64,000 nucleotides of DNA from Campylobacterales bacterium. GTDB lineage: Bacteria > Campylobacterota > Campylobacteria > Campylobacterales > Sulfurovaceae. The stretch lies in the NCBI GenBank assembly GCA_014763885.1, contig JACXUO010000003.1:1-64000 (forward strand), given 5' to 3'. Below are positions 56,074-64,000 of this stretch, one piece after another. The position numbers were made by a program, and so were the translations under genes. The notes below the pieces were generated by a model, which made no database searches, had not been told where the DNA came from, and worked only from the letters and a program-made list of their open reading frames with translations. Position 1 is the stretch's first letter. Every line of letters begins with the position of its first letter.

Positions 56074-56934
56074 ATGAAAGAGTATATAGGAGCTTATTTC
56101 CAGGGGAGAGAACAAGTCAACGGCTTTATCGAAGACAGTGTATTGAATTTCGGTGCACTGAGTGCACTGGAAGAAGAAAATTTTGAGAGTCTGTTCCAGG
56201 TATTCAAGTCTTTGGAGCTGGTCTATGTCGTTGATGCAAAAACCTCGGTGCAAAGCTCGCCCAATATCTATCCAAACCGTATCGATGAAACTGCAAAAGA
56301 TATCAGCAGAAGTTACCTGCTTGACCGCCTGGAGATCAAGCAGAATAGCTTTGCCTTCACTGCACCCTACAAAAGCGCAGCAACACAGACACTCTGTATC
56401 ACCGTTTCAAAAAAAGAGGATGACAAGATCATCTTTATGGATTTTGATCTCAAAAGACTGCTGGAGAGACTGAAACTGATCGAGCGACATGCCACTTTTG
56501 ACAGTGTACAACGCTCTTTTTATCTCTTTACCGGGGCATCTATGGGGATCATTGCCCTGACAGCGGTACTCTACTCGCTCTTTGACTTTGCAGGCAACGT
56601 GATGGCTATGAATCTCGATATCCATACGATCTTTAAGCCGATCATTGCCGCGACACTGGGGCTGGCGATCTTTGATCTTGCCAAAACGGTCCTTGAGCAG
56701 GAGGTTTTCTACAAAAGCTATGTCAAAAACTCCAAAGAGGAGGTCAAACTGCTGACCAAGTTCCTCTTTACGATCCTGATCGCCCTGGCGATCGAGACCC
56801 TGATGGTAGTCTTCAAAATCGCGATGAAAGAGAATGGAGAGATGGTCAATGCACTCTATCTGATGGGTGGGATTGCGCTGATCATATTTTCACTGGCCGT
56901 GTTCATCTACCTGACACAGAGGAAGTCCTGTTAG
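56074..56934 (+). CDS. PDC-sensor-like membrane protein without an effector domain
   Basis: 286 residues. The first half (1-145) resembles a single Cache/PDC sensor (FESLFQVFKSLELVYVVDAKTSVQSS and the segment ending DDKIIFMDFDLKRLL). It is followed by a cluster of four hydrophobic segments (about 155-280). No kinase, methyl-accepting or GGDEF domain was seen. The N-terminus lacks the first span usual in periplasmic PDC proteins. Role unknown. Confidence 0.7.
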   Translation: MKEYIGAYFQGREQVNGFIEDSVLNFGALSALEEENFESLFQVFKSLELVYVVDAKTSVQSSPNIYPNRIDETAKDISRSYLLDRLEIKQNSFAFTAPYKSAATQTLCITVSKKEDDKIIFMDFDLKRLLERLKLIERHATFDSVQRSFYLFTGASMGIIALTAVLYSLFDFAGNVMAMNLDIHTIFKPIIAATLGLAIFDLAKTVLEQEVFYKSYVKNSKEEVKLLTKFLFTILIALAIETLMVVFKIAMKENGEMVNALYLMGGIALIIFSLAVFIYLTQRKSC

Positions 56935-56991
56935 GGTCCAACGAGCCAATGCAATGTATAATAAGTTTAAAAGGCATTGGGTTGGATTAAA

Positions 56992-58412
56992 ATGGGCTCG
57001 GAAATACACAAAACAGTATTCACAGAAGAGGATTACCAGGCGTTTGAAAAGGCCTGGCTCTCTGAGCTCGATTTTGTTCAAAACCTCTTTGAACAGGGCA
57101 GTGCACTGTTTAGTGAGTCCAAACGTATTGGTTATGAACTTGAGACATGTATACTTGATGCAGAGTATCAGCCTGCACCGGTCAATCAAAAGATACTCGC
57201 AGAACTAGACACTACCTTTTTACCACTGAACTTGCAAACTATGACCTGGAAATAAATGGCAGTGTCTTTGCACCGGGCCACTCCACTCCTTTGGAACTTA
57301 AAGAAAACATTACCGGGCTCTACAGGGAAGCAGAAAAGAGTGCCCAAAAATTCAACACTCATCTTGGATTTTTCGGTGTCTTTCCCAATCTTATGCCAGA
57401 GCATTTTGACCCAAAACAGTACCAGTCCGATATGAAGCGCTATACACTGGCATCTCAGCGAATCCACGAACTCCGCCATGAGAGTGTCGAGCTTCTCTTT
57501 CACGGCAAAGATGAAGTCAAACTGCAAAGAGATGATGTAATGAGTGAAGCATTAAGCACTTCATTTCAAATACACTTTCAAGTTCCTTTTTCACGTGCTA
57601 CAGACTACTATCATGCAGCACTGATCGCTTCAGTCATCATGGTAGGATTTGGAGCAAACGCTTCATTGGTACTGGGTAAAAGAGCCTGGCATGAGTCACG
57701 CATCCCTATCTTTGAACAGTCAGTCGATGTCAGTGACAAAGAAAGACGGGCAAAAGGAGATGAAAAAAGGGTCCACTTCGCACATGGCTATATCGATTCT
57801 TGGATGGAACTGTTCGAACAGAACAAGGCATTTAAGATCATGTTTCCCGATGTGGTAAATGAGCCTGTGGAAAAACTCTACCACTTCAACCTTCACAATG
57901 GAACCATATGGAGATGGATCCGCCCTCTTATCTCTCAAGAGAAGGAGGGGGAATGGGGACTCCGCATGGAACTTCGTGTACTGCCCTCCGGGCCTACGCT
58001 GATCGATATGCTGACAAACCTCTGGTTTTTTATCGGTCTGATCGAAGGATTGGTCAAGAGCGGAAACAACCTGACACAAATTCCTTTTGAGGTGCTCAAA
58101 GATGACTTTTACCAGATAGCGAAATGGGGTATGCAGCATACTTTCCATGAACCCCTTGAAGGTAAAAGCAGACTGCTCAATGAGTGGATATCCCGCGAAG
58201 GGCTGGAGTTGGCGAAAAAAGGATTGGCATCGCTGGGGGTCAAAGGTACGGAAACCTATCTGGATATCGTCAAAGCGCGTGCTTTAAGCGGACAAAACGG
58301 TGCAGTATGGCAGCTTAAGCACTTTGAAAAATACCGAAATATCAACAAGCTTGTGGAGGATTATATGAAACATCTTGAAGCGGATACTCCTGTACACCAA
58401 TGGAGTCTGTAA
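56992..58412 (+). pseudogene. Glutamate-cysteine ligase-like (GCS2-type) protein, frameshifted
   Basis: ATP-dependent carboxylate-amine ligase fold. The first frame (to about 57220) has IGYELETCILD, the family start. It is lost at a T5 run (57217-57221). The second frame continues TTELANYDLEINGSVFAPGHSTP… with EALSTSFQIHFQVP, LRMELRVLP and the rest, to 58412. One extra T would give a protein of about 473 residues. The product may be a gamma-glutamyl peptide rather than glutathione. It overlaps the next deacylase by one base. Confidence 0.82.
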
Positions 58413-59429
58413 TGAAAAAACTCACTATCGTCAATGAGATCCCTGAAAAATTCCTGGAGATCAATTACCGTGATATCAAAGAGATATTTGACAGGCCGAC
58501 ACTTGTACATCTCAAGGGAGATAAAGAACCTCCCCTGTTCATCTCTATTTTACTACATGGAAATGAGTTTAGCGGTTTACAGATCATGCAAGAGATCCTC
58601 ACAAAGTATCAAGAGGACGGATATTATCATCTTCCAAGGAGTATCTGGCTCTTTGTGGGCAATGTCGAAGCGGCCTCTTTGGGGCTGAGGAGACAGGATG
58701 ATGAACTTGATTTCAACCGTGCCTGGCCGGGTACACCCCACCCTGATGCTCCTACTTCAAGACTCATCGCGGAAGTGATGGAGAAGATCACCGGAAACGC
58801 GCTCTTTGCAGCCCTTGATCTGCACAACAATACCGGAACAAACCCCGCCTTACGGATGCATCTCTGTTGTCAATGAGAAAAACAAGTATCTGAGCAGCTT
58901 TTTCAACCACATCGGGATGGTCTTTCATACACCAAAAGGTGTCTCAACGATGGCATTTGATGAGATCTGTCCTGCGATAACCCTGGAGTGCTCCACTCCC
59001 GGCAACCCTCTGGGGATAGAAAAAGCCGTAGCACTCATCGATGATCTGATGCATATGGACCATTTTCCGGACAGAGCACTGCCCGAACATGATCTTCAAC
59101 TGGTACGCAACAGTGCTGTGCTCAAGATAGCCCAAGGAGTGACATTCGGCTTTGAGGAGGAGAACGAAGCGTTTGAGCTGACCTTGACCGACAACTTTGA
59201 CTGTCATAACTTTACACGGCTTGAAAAAGGTGAAGTATTTGCACATACAACGGTCGATCGCCCTCTCATTGCCACAGCAGAAGACGGTAGCGATATTACC
59301 GATACCATTATCGAAAATGATAATGGTGCACTCCCGCTCAAAAAATCGCTGATGCCTGCCATGATCACACTGGATAAAAAAATTATTCTTCAGGATTGTC
59401 TTTGTTATCTGTTGGAAGATTATAGATAG
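58412..59429 (+). pseudogene. Succinylglutamate desuccinylase/aspartoacylase-like M14 protein, frameshifted
   Basis: Zinc carboxypeptidase-fold deacylase. The first frame shows LLHGNEFSG (zinc His/Glu), DFNRAWPG and ALDLHNNTGTNP (third ligand). It is broken at a C4 run (58843-58846); with one C less it runs on as PPYGCISVVNEKN…LECSTPGNPLG (catalytic Glu) to 59429, about 338 residues. ATG 58412 overlaps the stop of the ligase gene, so both are one unit. Substrate unknown. Confidence 0.82.
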
Positions 59430-59481
59430 AAGAGTGCAGCGGTACGGAAGGAGTGGATTTCAACCACCCTTCTGAAGTTAC

Positions 59482-60584
59482 CTATTTTGTAAGGTCGGCC
59501 AATGTCTCATAGGCTGCTTTGATCGCCTCATCGATCATCTCATCAGTCGTTGCTGTAGAGATGAACCCTGCTTCGAAAGAGGAACATGCAAGGTAGACAC
59601 CGCGATCAAGCATCCCTTTATGGAACTTTGCAAACATCGCTGTATCGTTTTGCTGTGCTTCTGTAAAATTTCTTACCGGTATCTCAGAGAAGAAGAATCC
59701 AAACATACTTCCTCTTACATCCGTAACCATCGGTACATTCACCGCATTCGCAGCTTTTTGGAAACCTTCCATCAGTCTTTTTGCCTTATTGCCAAGCTCT
59801 ACGTAGATACTCGGATTTGCTTTGAGCTTTTTCCTCTCAATGAAGCCCTAAACCCGCTCATTACTTCATCGAAGATCAGCAGTGTACCGTGCGCATCACA
59901 GATCGTTCTAAGTTCCTGCAGGAACTCTTCTGTTGCAGGCACAAGCCCCATATTCCCCGCGATCGGTTCGATGATCACACATGCGATCTCCCCCTTCGCA
60001 TCCGCAAAACACTGTTTGACCTCTTCGATATCGTTGTATGTTGCAAGCAATGTATGTTTGGTGAGATCAGCAGGAACTCCCGGGCTGGAAGGTGAACCGA
60101 ATGTTGCCAGCCCCGAGCCCGCCTGTACAAGCAGCGAATCAGAGTGTCCATGGTAGCACCCGGTAAATTTCAGGATATTGTCTCTGCCTGTAAACCCGCG
60201 TGCCAGACGAATCGCAGACATCACCGCCTCCGTGCCTGAACTGACGAAACGTACTTTGTCGATCGTATCAAAAAGTGTGGTGATCTCTTTGGCAAGTTCC
60301 GTCTCCACAAGTGTCGGAGCACCGAAACTCAGTCCGTTTCTGACAGCCTCCATCACGGCATTTTGGATATCAGCATCTGCATGACCGAAAATCAGCGGCC
60401 CCCAGCTTTGAACGAAGTCGATATAGCTGTTTCCGTCGATATCATAGAGGTAACCCCCTTCGCCTCTTTCGATGAACGGAGGGGTACCCTCTACACCTTT
60501 AAACGCACGGACAGGTGAGTCTACACCTCCCGGGATCACTTTGTATGCTTCTTCAAATGCTGCGATGCTTTTATCGTATGCCAT
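59482..60584 (-). pseudogene. hemL: Glutamate-1-semialdehyde 2,1-aminomutase with internal deletion
   Basis: PLP enzyme that makes 5-aminolevulinate, the first tetrapyrrole precursor in the C5 pathway. ATG 60584 ([14 protein letters not shown]) follows AAGGATTAATC. The N-part is normal ([25 protein letters not shown]) to [12 protein letters not shown]. It then jumps, out of frame, to [13 protein letters not shown]…FEAGFISTATTDEM. About 65 residues are missing compared with E. coli HemL, including the GKIIGGG-type segment with the PLP-binding Lys and the GTLSGNP segment. As read, the product cannot be active. Confidence 0.9.
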
Positions 60585-60737
60585 ATGATTAATCCTTGTT
60601 GTGTATAATTCTGAGATTTGAGAGTGTCCTTCGCAGTGGAGCGGCACTCGTCAGGTTAGCGTGAATTATACTACAATGGCACTAAGGGGTCGATTATCCG
60701 TAGCAGAACACTCAAAGCATTTCTACTGTCACTTCTG

Positions 60738-61568
60738 TTGTATCTCTTGATCTTCCTATTCCTGTTCTTTGTTCTAAATGTAAAAGCATTTAAGCTCCCT
60801 GAACCCCAAAGCCAGTCCCGGAAGATCTCCCTCAACCTGCAATCATTCGTTCCCCCTGCTCCAAAACCGCAACCTGTCGCACCGGTATCTGCGGTTACTC
60901 CTCCGACGATGCAGCCTGCAACGATCCCTGCAACTGAACCCGTGCCTGTAAAAAAAGAGAAAAAAAGTACCCAAAAGAGTTTTATCACGGCAGAAGAGGG
61001 AGAGGAGAACAATGCCACCAGAGTAACACAGATCAAACCCGAACCGGTTGCAAAACCGAAAGAAACAGTAAAAAAAGAAGCGTCTAAACCTTTGAAAAGG
61101 CAACCCGTCCAAAAAGTGGTTCAACGCAAACAGGTACAAAGGTCCAAAGATCCGCTTGCCAACGCATTGATGGGTTCGGGCAGCACCATGACGCCCCGGC
61201 CGAAAAAAGATGCTTTTGTTGATCAGATGGTCTCCCGTATCTACGGCAAAGAGTTTCATACCTACAGCAAAGAACAGCAAAAGTTCATCAAACAGCATCT
61301 GGGCGAGATATACCGTATCACACAAAATACCCTCTGGCGAAAAGGCTACCCCGATATCGCGGTGCGTATGCGGATGCAGGGTACCAATGTCGTCTCCTTC
61401 TATCTTCACCCCAACGGGGATATCTCCGATCTGCACCTGAGATCTTCCATAGGCTACAGGGCTCTGGATGAGAATACGATCGAGGTGATCAAGACGGCCT
61501 ATAAGGACTACCCCAAACCAGAGAAAAAGACAAAGATCATGTTCTATGTACACTATCAGATCAATTAG
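60738..61568 (+). CDS. TonB-like energy-transducing protein
   Basis: Links the proton-driven ExbBD motor to outer-membrane receptors. It shows an N-terminal membrane span (YLLIFLFLFFVLNVKAF), a long Pro/Lys-rich spacer (PPAPKPQPVAP… about 30-150) and a C-terminal TonB fold (about 195-276, VSFYLHPNGDISDLHLRSSIGYRALDENTIEVIK). TTG 60738 is only a formal start: the same frame continues upstream (IIRSRTLKAFLLSLLL) to about 60693 and gives the expected basic N-terminus. ATG 60676 would join with one extra G in the G4 run at 60686-60689. No exbBD is next to it. Confidence 0.85.
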   Translation: MYLLIFLFLFFVLNVKAFKLPEPQSQSRKISLNLQSFVPPAPKPQPVAPVSAVTPPTMQPATIPATEPVPVKKEKKSTQKSFITAEEGEENNATRVTQIKPEPVAKPKETVKKEASKPLKRQPVQKVVQRKQVQRSKDPLANALMGSGSTMTPRPKKDAFVDQMVSRIYGKEFHTYSKEQQKFIKQHLGEIYRITQNTLWRKGYPDIAVRMRMQGTNVVSFYLHPNGDISDLHLRSSIGYRALDENTIEVIKTAYKDYPKPEKKTKIMFYVHYQIN

Positions 61569-61699
61569 GTTTTGATGCGTTGTTATGACTTAGGACCGAT
61601 AGATGCCTCTCTCTCTTTACCGGTTTCTCCCTCAAGCTCTTCTCTTTTTTCCATTTTATCTGTCTATTTGATCAATAATATGAATTTAAGTAAATATTT

Positions 61700-61716
61700 C
61701 TTATAATAATTATAAG
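61700..61716. promoter_or_regulatory. 17-bp perfect palindrome upstream of the LysR-like gene
   Basis: CTTATAA-TAA-TTATAAG is a perfect palindrome 34 bp before ATG 61751 and includes a TATAAT (61702-61707) that could serve as the -10 box. A repressor bound here would block transcription. LysR-family sites often have a T-N11-A core, which fits this dyad. Confidence 0.45.
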
Positions 61717-61750
61717 ATTAGGAAAACTAAAAGATCGAAGAGGGGTTTAT

Positions 61751-62404
61751 ATGAATGATACAGTAAATTTGGGTGCATCTCCTACGATAGGCTCATACAT
61801 CCTTCCGGGAGAACCCTTGATAACCTTAAGTCAGAAGATCGATAGCCAGATCAAGTTGACGATTTTAAGTTCCCAAAAGATCATCGATGGCACCAAGAAC
61901 GGTATCTTTGATCTTGGAGTGATCGAATCGGATATCTTTGATGATGAGCTTTGCTATGAGGAGTGGATCGAGGATGAGCTGGTGGTCTGTTCCAAAACTC
62001 CACTCGGGGAATCCATCGACAGGGAGAAGATCAGCCGTTGCCAGCTTCTCTGCAGGCAGGAGGAGTCTCCTACCCGTCAGCTGATCACCGATTTTTTCAC
62101 TAAGCATGGGCTGATGTATCATCATTTTGACTCGCTAATGGAGGTTGACAATACAACCTCCGCCATACAGAGTATCAAGTGGTCAAAACCCAATAGGGAA
62201 AACCCAACAGTAACCATTGTGTCAAAACTCGCGATCGTCGATGAACTGGAGAGGAAAGAACTCTATCTCTACCGCATCAATGGGGCTCCACTCACCAGAA
62301 AACTCTATATCATTTATGACAGAAGGAGAGGAAATAGCGGCAAGATCAAAGAGGTCATCGCATACCTTAAAGCATGGCACGCCTCTACTGAACACTCCAG
62401 CTAG
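61751..62404 (+). CDS. LysR-type effector-binding domain protein without DNA-binding domain
   Basis: 217 residues match the LysR substrate-binding fold only: LGASPTIGSYILP (the usual GASxTIGxYLLP start), FDLGVIES, the WIEDELVVCSKT hinge, RQEESPTRQLI, and an RKLYIIYDRR ending. The typical HTH of 85 residues is missing. The upstream frame has a stop at 61691, and ATG 61751 has its own site AAGAGGGG, so this is a stand-alone domain and not a frameshift. It could sense a ligand for another protein. Confidence 0.75.
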   Translation: MNDTVNLGASPTIGSYILPGEPLITLSQKIDSQIKLTILSSQKIIDGTKNGIFDLGVIESDIFDDELCYEEWIEDELVVCSKTPLGESIDREKISRCQLLCRQEESPTRQLITDFFTKHGLMYHHFDSLMEVDNTTSAIQSIKWSKPNRENPTVTIVSKLAIVDELERKELYLYRINGAPLTRKLYIIYDRRRGNSGKIKEVIAYLKAWHASTEHSS

Positions 62405-62993
62405 ACTCCACAAGAAGTCTCTCCCCTTCATAGACTCTTCCTGTAAACTTATCCCCTCTTTTATAGGTACTCACCCCCTTGGGTGTCCCTGACATGACAA
62501 TATCCCCATCCTCAAAGGACATAAAATGCTCTATCTCAGCAAGCATCTCCAGAGGCTTGTAGATCATCAATGCATAATCGGCAAACTGCACAAGCCGGCC
62601 ATTGATCAAAAGCTCCATCCGAAGCGCTTTGAGATCTCCGCTGAAGGGTACAAACTTTCCCAATACCGCCGAACCGTCAAACGCTTTTGCCCTCTCCCAG
62701 GGCAAGCCCTTTTCTTTCATCCTGTTCTGTATCCCTGCCTTGGTCAGGTCAAGCCCGAAGCCGACACCGGCGATCTCTCCGTTTTGGATCAGGAAACAGA
62801 TCTCTCCCTCAAAGCGCGTATCTTCACTGATAAACCGCAGGGTATCGGTGATCGCAGAGTTGGGCTTGTTGAAAACCACCATACTCTCGGGGGTCTCATT
62901 GCCCAGCTCTTCAATATGCTCGACATAGTTTCTTCCGATACAGACGACCTTGGACGGTGTCACCTGCATAGTATCGAAAATGATCTGTTTCAT
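62385..62993 (-). CDS. Fumarylacetoacetate hydrolase family protein
   Basis: FAH-fold enzyme of 202 residues with CIGRNYVEH, FEGEICFLI (metal ligands Glu) and MSGTPKGVSTYKRGD. Members include oxaloacetate decarboxylase/acylpyruvase (FAHD1-like), and 2-hydroxyhepta-2,4-diene-dioate isomerase. Acylpyruvase or oxaloacetate tautomerase is a fair guess, given the many oxaloacetate enzymes here. It overlaps the LysR-like gene by 20 bp (convergent). Confidence 0.85.
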   Translation of the reverse strand: MKQIIFDTMQVTPSKVVCIGRNYVEHIEELGNETPESMVVFNKPNSAITDTLRFISEDTRFEGEICFLIQNGEIAGVGFGLDLTKAGIQNRMKEKGLPWERAKAFDGSAVLGKFVPFSGDLKALRMELLINGRLVQFADYALMIYKPLEMLAEIEHFMSFEDGDIVMSGTPKGVSTYKRGDKFTGRVYEGERLLVESSWSVQ

Positions 62994-63226
62994 TTTTAAC
63001 TCACTTATCTGTTTTTATTCTCCTTCCTGCTCAGAAGACAATAGAGAGATATTGTATCAGATCCTCTTTGAAGTATATCCATTGCATAGGGAACAATCCG
63101 GAATACCGAAACATATAATGGCCAAAAATAATAAATATAACTATTTTTTGACCAACTATGGAAAACTAACAAATAATTAACAAAGTGGTTTTATAATGGG
63201 TGGTCATTTTAATAAAAGGAGACTAC

Positions 63227-64000
63227 ATGGACATAATAGGACAATTTCCGTTGTTTTATTTTCCGGAGTATGGAAGTGCGTGGATGATGGGTATCACTGG
63301 TACCATTCACATCCTGGCATCACATACCTCCGTTGGTGCTGCAATGCTTTTTGCATTTTTGGCCTACAAAGCATACAAGGAGAACAGAACGGATCTCTAC
63401 CCGTATATGAAAAAATACGGTATGTTCCTGCTGATATTTTCCTATGTCATAGGGTCTATCACGGGTCCGGGTATCTGGTATACCGCAACGGCTGCAAGCC
63501 CCAGGGGGATCAGTGCACTGATACACAACTTTGTCTGGGTATGGGCAACGGAGTGGGTCTTCTTTGTCTATGAGGTAATCGGTGTTTTTGCACTCGTCTA
63601 CTTCATTGACAAAATCGATAAAAAAACCCACCTGAAACTCACCTTTACCTTTGCACTTGCATCAGTAGGTACGCTTGCACTGATTATCGGTATTATCAGC
63701 TTTATGATGTGGCCGGGAACAGAAGGCTATTATGCGACAGGAAGTGCCAGTGATGCATTCTTCGGGGTAAATACTTTCCCTCATATGTTCCTTCGTATCG
63801 GATTTATGATCATGATGTCAGGCGTTATCGGCCTTGTGATCTCCAGTGCGATGAAAAAAGAGAATGAGGCACTCTCCAATGAACTCAGTAGAAAAATGGG
63901 CTTTGTGAGTTTGATCGGCGGATTTGTCACTATGTTCTTCTTTATGTGGTATATGGGAACACTTCCTGAGAATGCACATGCTGTATTTAATGTCACCAAA
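63227..64000 (+). CDS. Multi-span membrane cytochrome-like protein (CydA-like), 3' truncated by window end
   Basis: Frame from ATG 63227 (behind AAAAGGA) is open to the last base: 258 residues so far. It starts DIIGQFPLFYFPEYG and has about seven membrane spans, with His in GTIHILASHTSVG, ALIHNFVW and TFPHMFLR that could bind heme b. Segments such as WATEWVFFVYEVIG resemble the subunit I of cytochrome bd-type quinol oxidases, but the identity is uncertain until the C-terminus is seen. A TATAAT lies at 63192-63197. Confidence 0.7.
   Translation, partial: MDIIGQFPLFYFPEYGSAWMMGITGTIHILASHTSVGAAMLFAFLAYKAYKENRTDLYPYMKKYGMFLLIFSYVIGSITGPGIWYTATAASPRGISALIHNFVWVWATEWVFFVYEVIGVFALVYFIDKIDKKTHLKLTFTFALASVGTLALIIGIISFMMWPGTEGYYATGSASDAFFGVNTFPHMFLRIGFMIMMSGVIGLVISSAMKKENEALSNELSRKMGFVSLIGGFVTMFFFMWYMGTLPENAHAVFNVTK

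Noticed and set aside
63196-63573. 125-residue plus-strand frame at the cytochrome gene
   Set aside because: The frame from ATG 63227 has a good ribosome site, membrane spans and stays open to the window end; the 63196 frame is out of phase with it and Cys/His/Gly-rich without pattern.
1-64000. tRNA, rRNA or riboswitch genes
   Set aside because: The gaps were read for cloverleaf ends, conserved rRNA segments and common riboswitch cores and none was recognised.

Overview
The window reads as a chromosome segment of a Campylobacterota (Epsilonproteobacteria) chemolithoautotroph, most like Sulfurovum or Sulfurimonas. This is inferred from gene style and content: a cytoplasmic-type [NiFe] hydrogenase with its full hyp set, an oxaloacetate decarboxylase/PEP carboxykinase operon, a GreA starting QKEPM as in Campylobacter, Campylobacter-type housekeeping genes, moderate GC and dense packing. 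No rRNA, tRNA, CRISPR array, insertion sequence or prophage was found.

Layout. 0-12.6 kb: a small unknown ORF, a frameshifted PilT-like ATPase, ClpB, a CtpA-type protease followed directly by purC-purS-purQ, then a tight run of a membrane/SH3 protein, a lysophospholipid acyltransferase, the CrcB fluoride channel and a small unknown protein, then a cation/proton antiporter and a DEAD-box helicase. 12.6-26 kb (all minus strand): a Spy-like periplasmic protein, a CNNM/MgtE magnesium pair, the oadG-oadA-oadB-pckA operon, a second DEAD-box helicase, uppP, an ABC exporter and serB. 26-38 kb: metF, thioredoxin, an LpxH-like phosphoesterase, argC, greA, surE, a ThiF/TcdA-like protein, nhaA, valS and a Sel1-repeat protein. 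Palindromic REP-like elements sit in the gaps after metF, surE and valS. 38-41 kb: an accessory patch with two broken genes (serine hydrolase, CPBP protease) and a DUF6544-like protein.

41.2-51.4 kb is the most distinctive region: a one-directional hydrogenase operon. It starts behind a near-perfect 31-bp palindrome and a TATAAT box. It encodes an FAD-oxidoreductase/[2Fe-2S]/hydrogenase small-subunit fusion, the large subunit, a His-rich mini membrane protein, HypB, HypC, HypD, HypE, HypA, a maturation endopeptidase and HypF. Together these can build and mature one NiFe enzyme that passes H2 electrons to an internal flavin/FeS module. The FAD part carries an out-of-frame internal deletion in this sequence.

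51.4-64 kb: a family 4 uracil-DNA glycosylase, the three-gene AmmeMemoRadiSam set, pcm, a deaminase, a PDC-sensor-like membrane protein, a glutamate-cysteine ligase-like gene and an M14-type deacylase (both frameshifted), hemL with an internal deletion, a TonB-like protein, a LysR effector-domain protein without its HTH, an FAH-family enzyme, and the start of a multi-span membrane cytochrome that runs off the window.

At least seven genes are interrupted. Most breaks are one-base changes in homopolymers, and two are internal deletions, one of them in the normally essential hemL. This density suggests errors in the assembled sequence at least as much as real gene decay, so broken genes should be read with that in mind.
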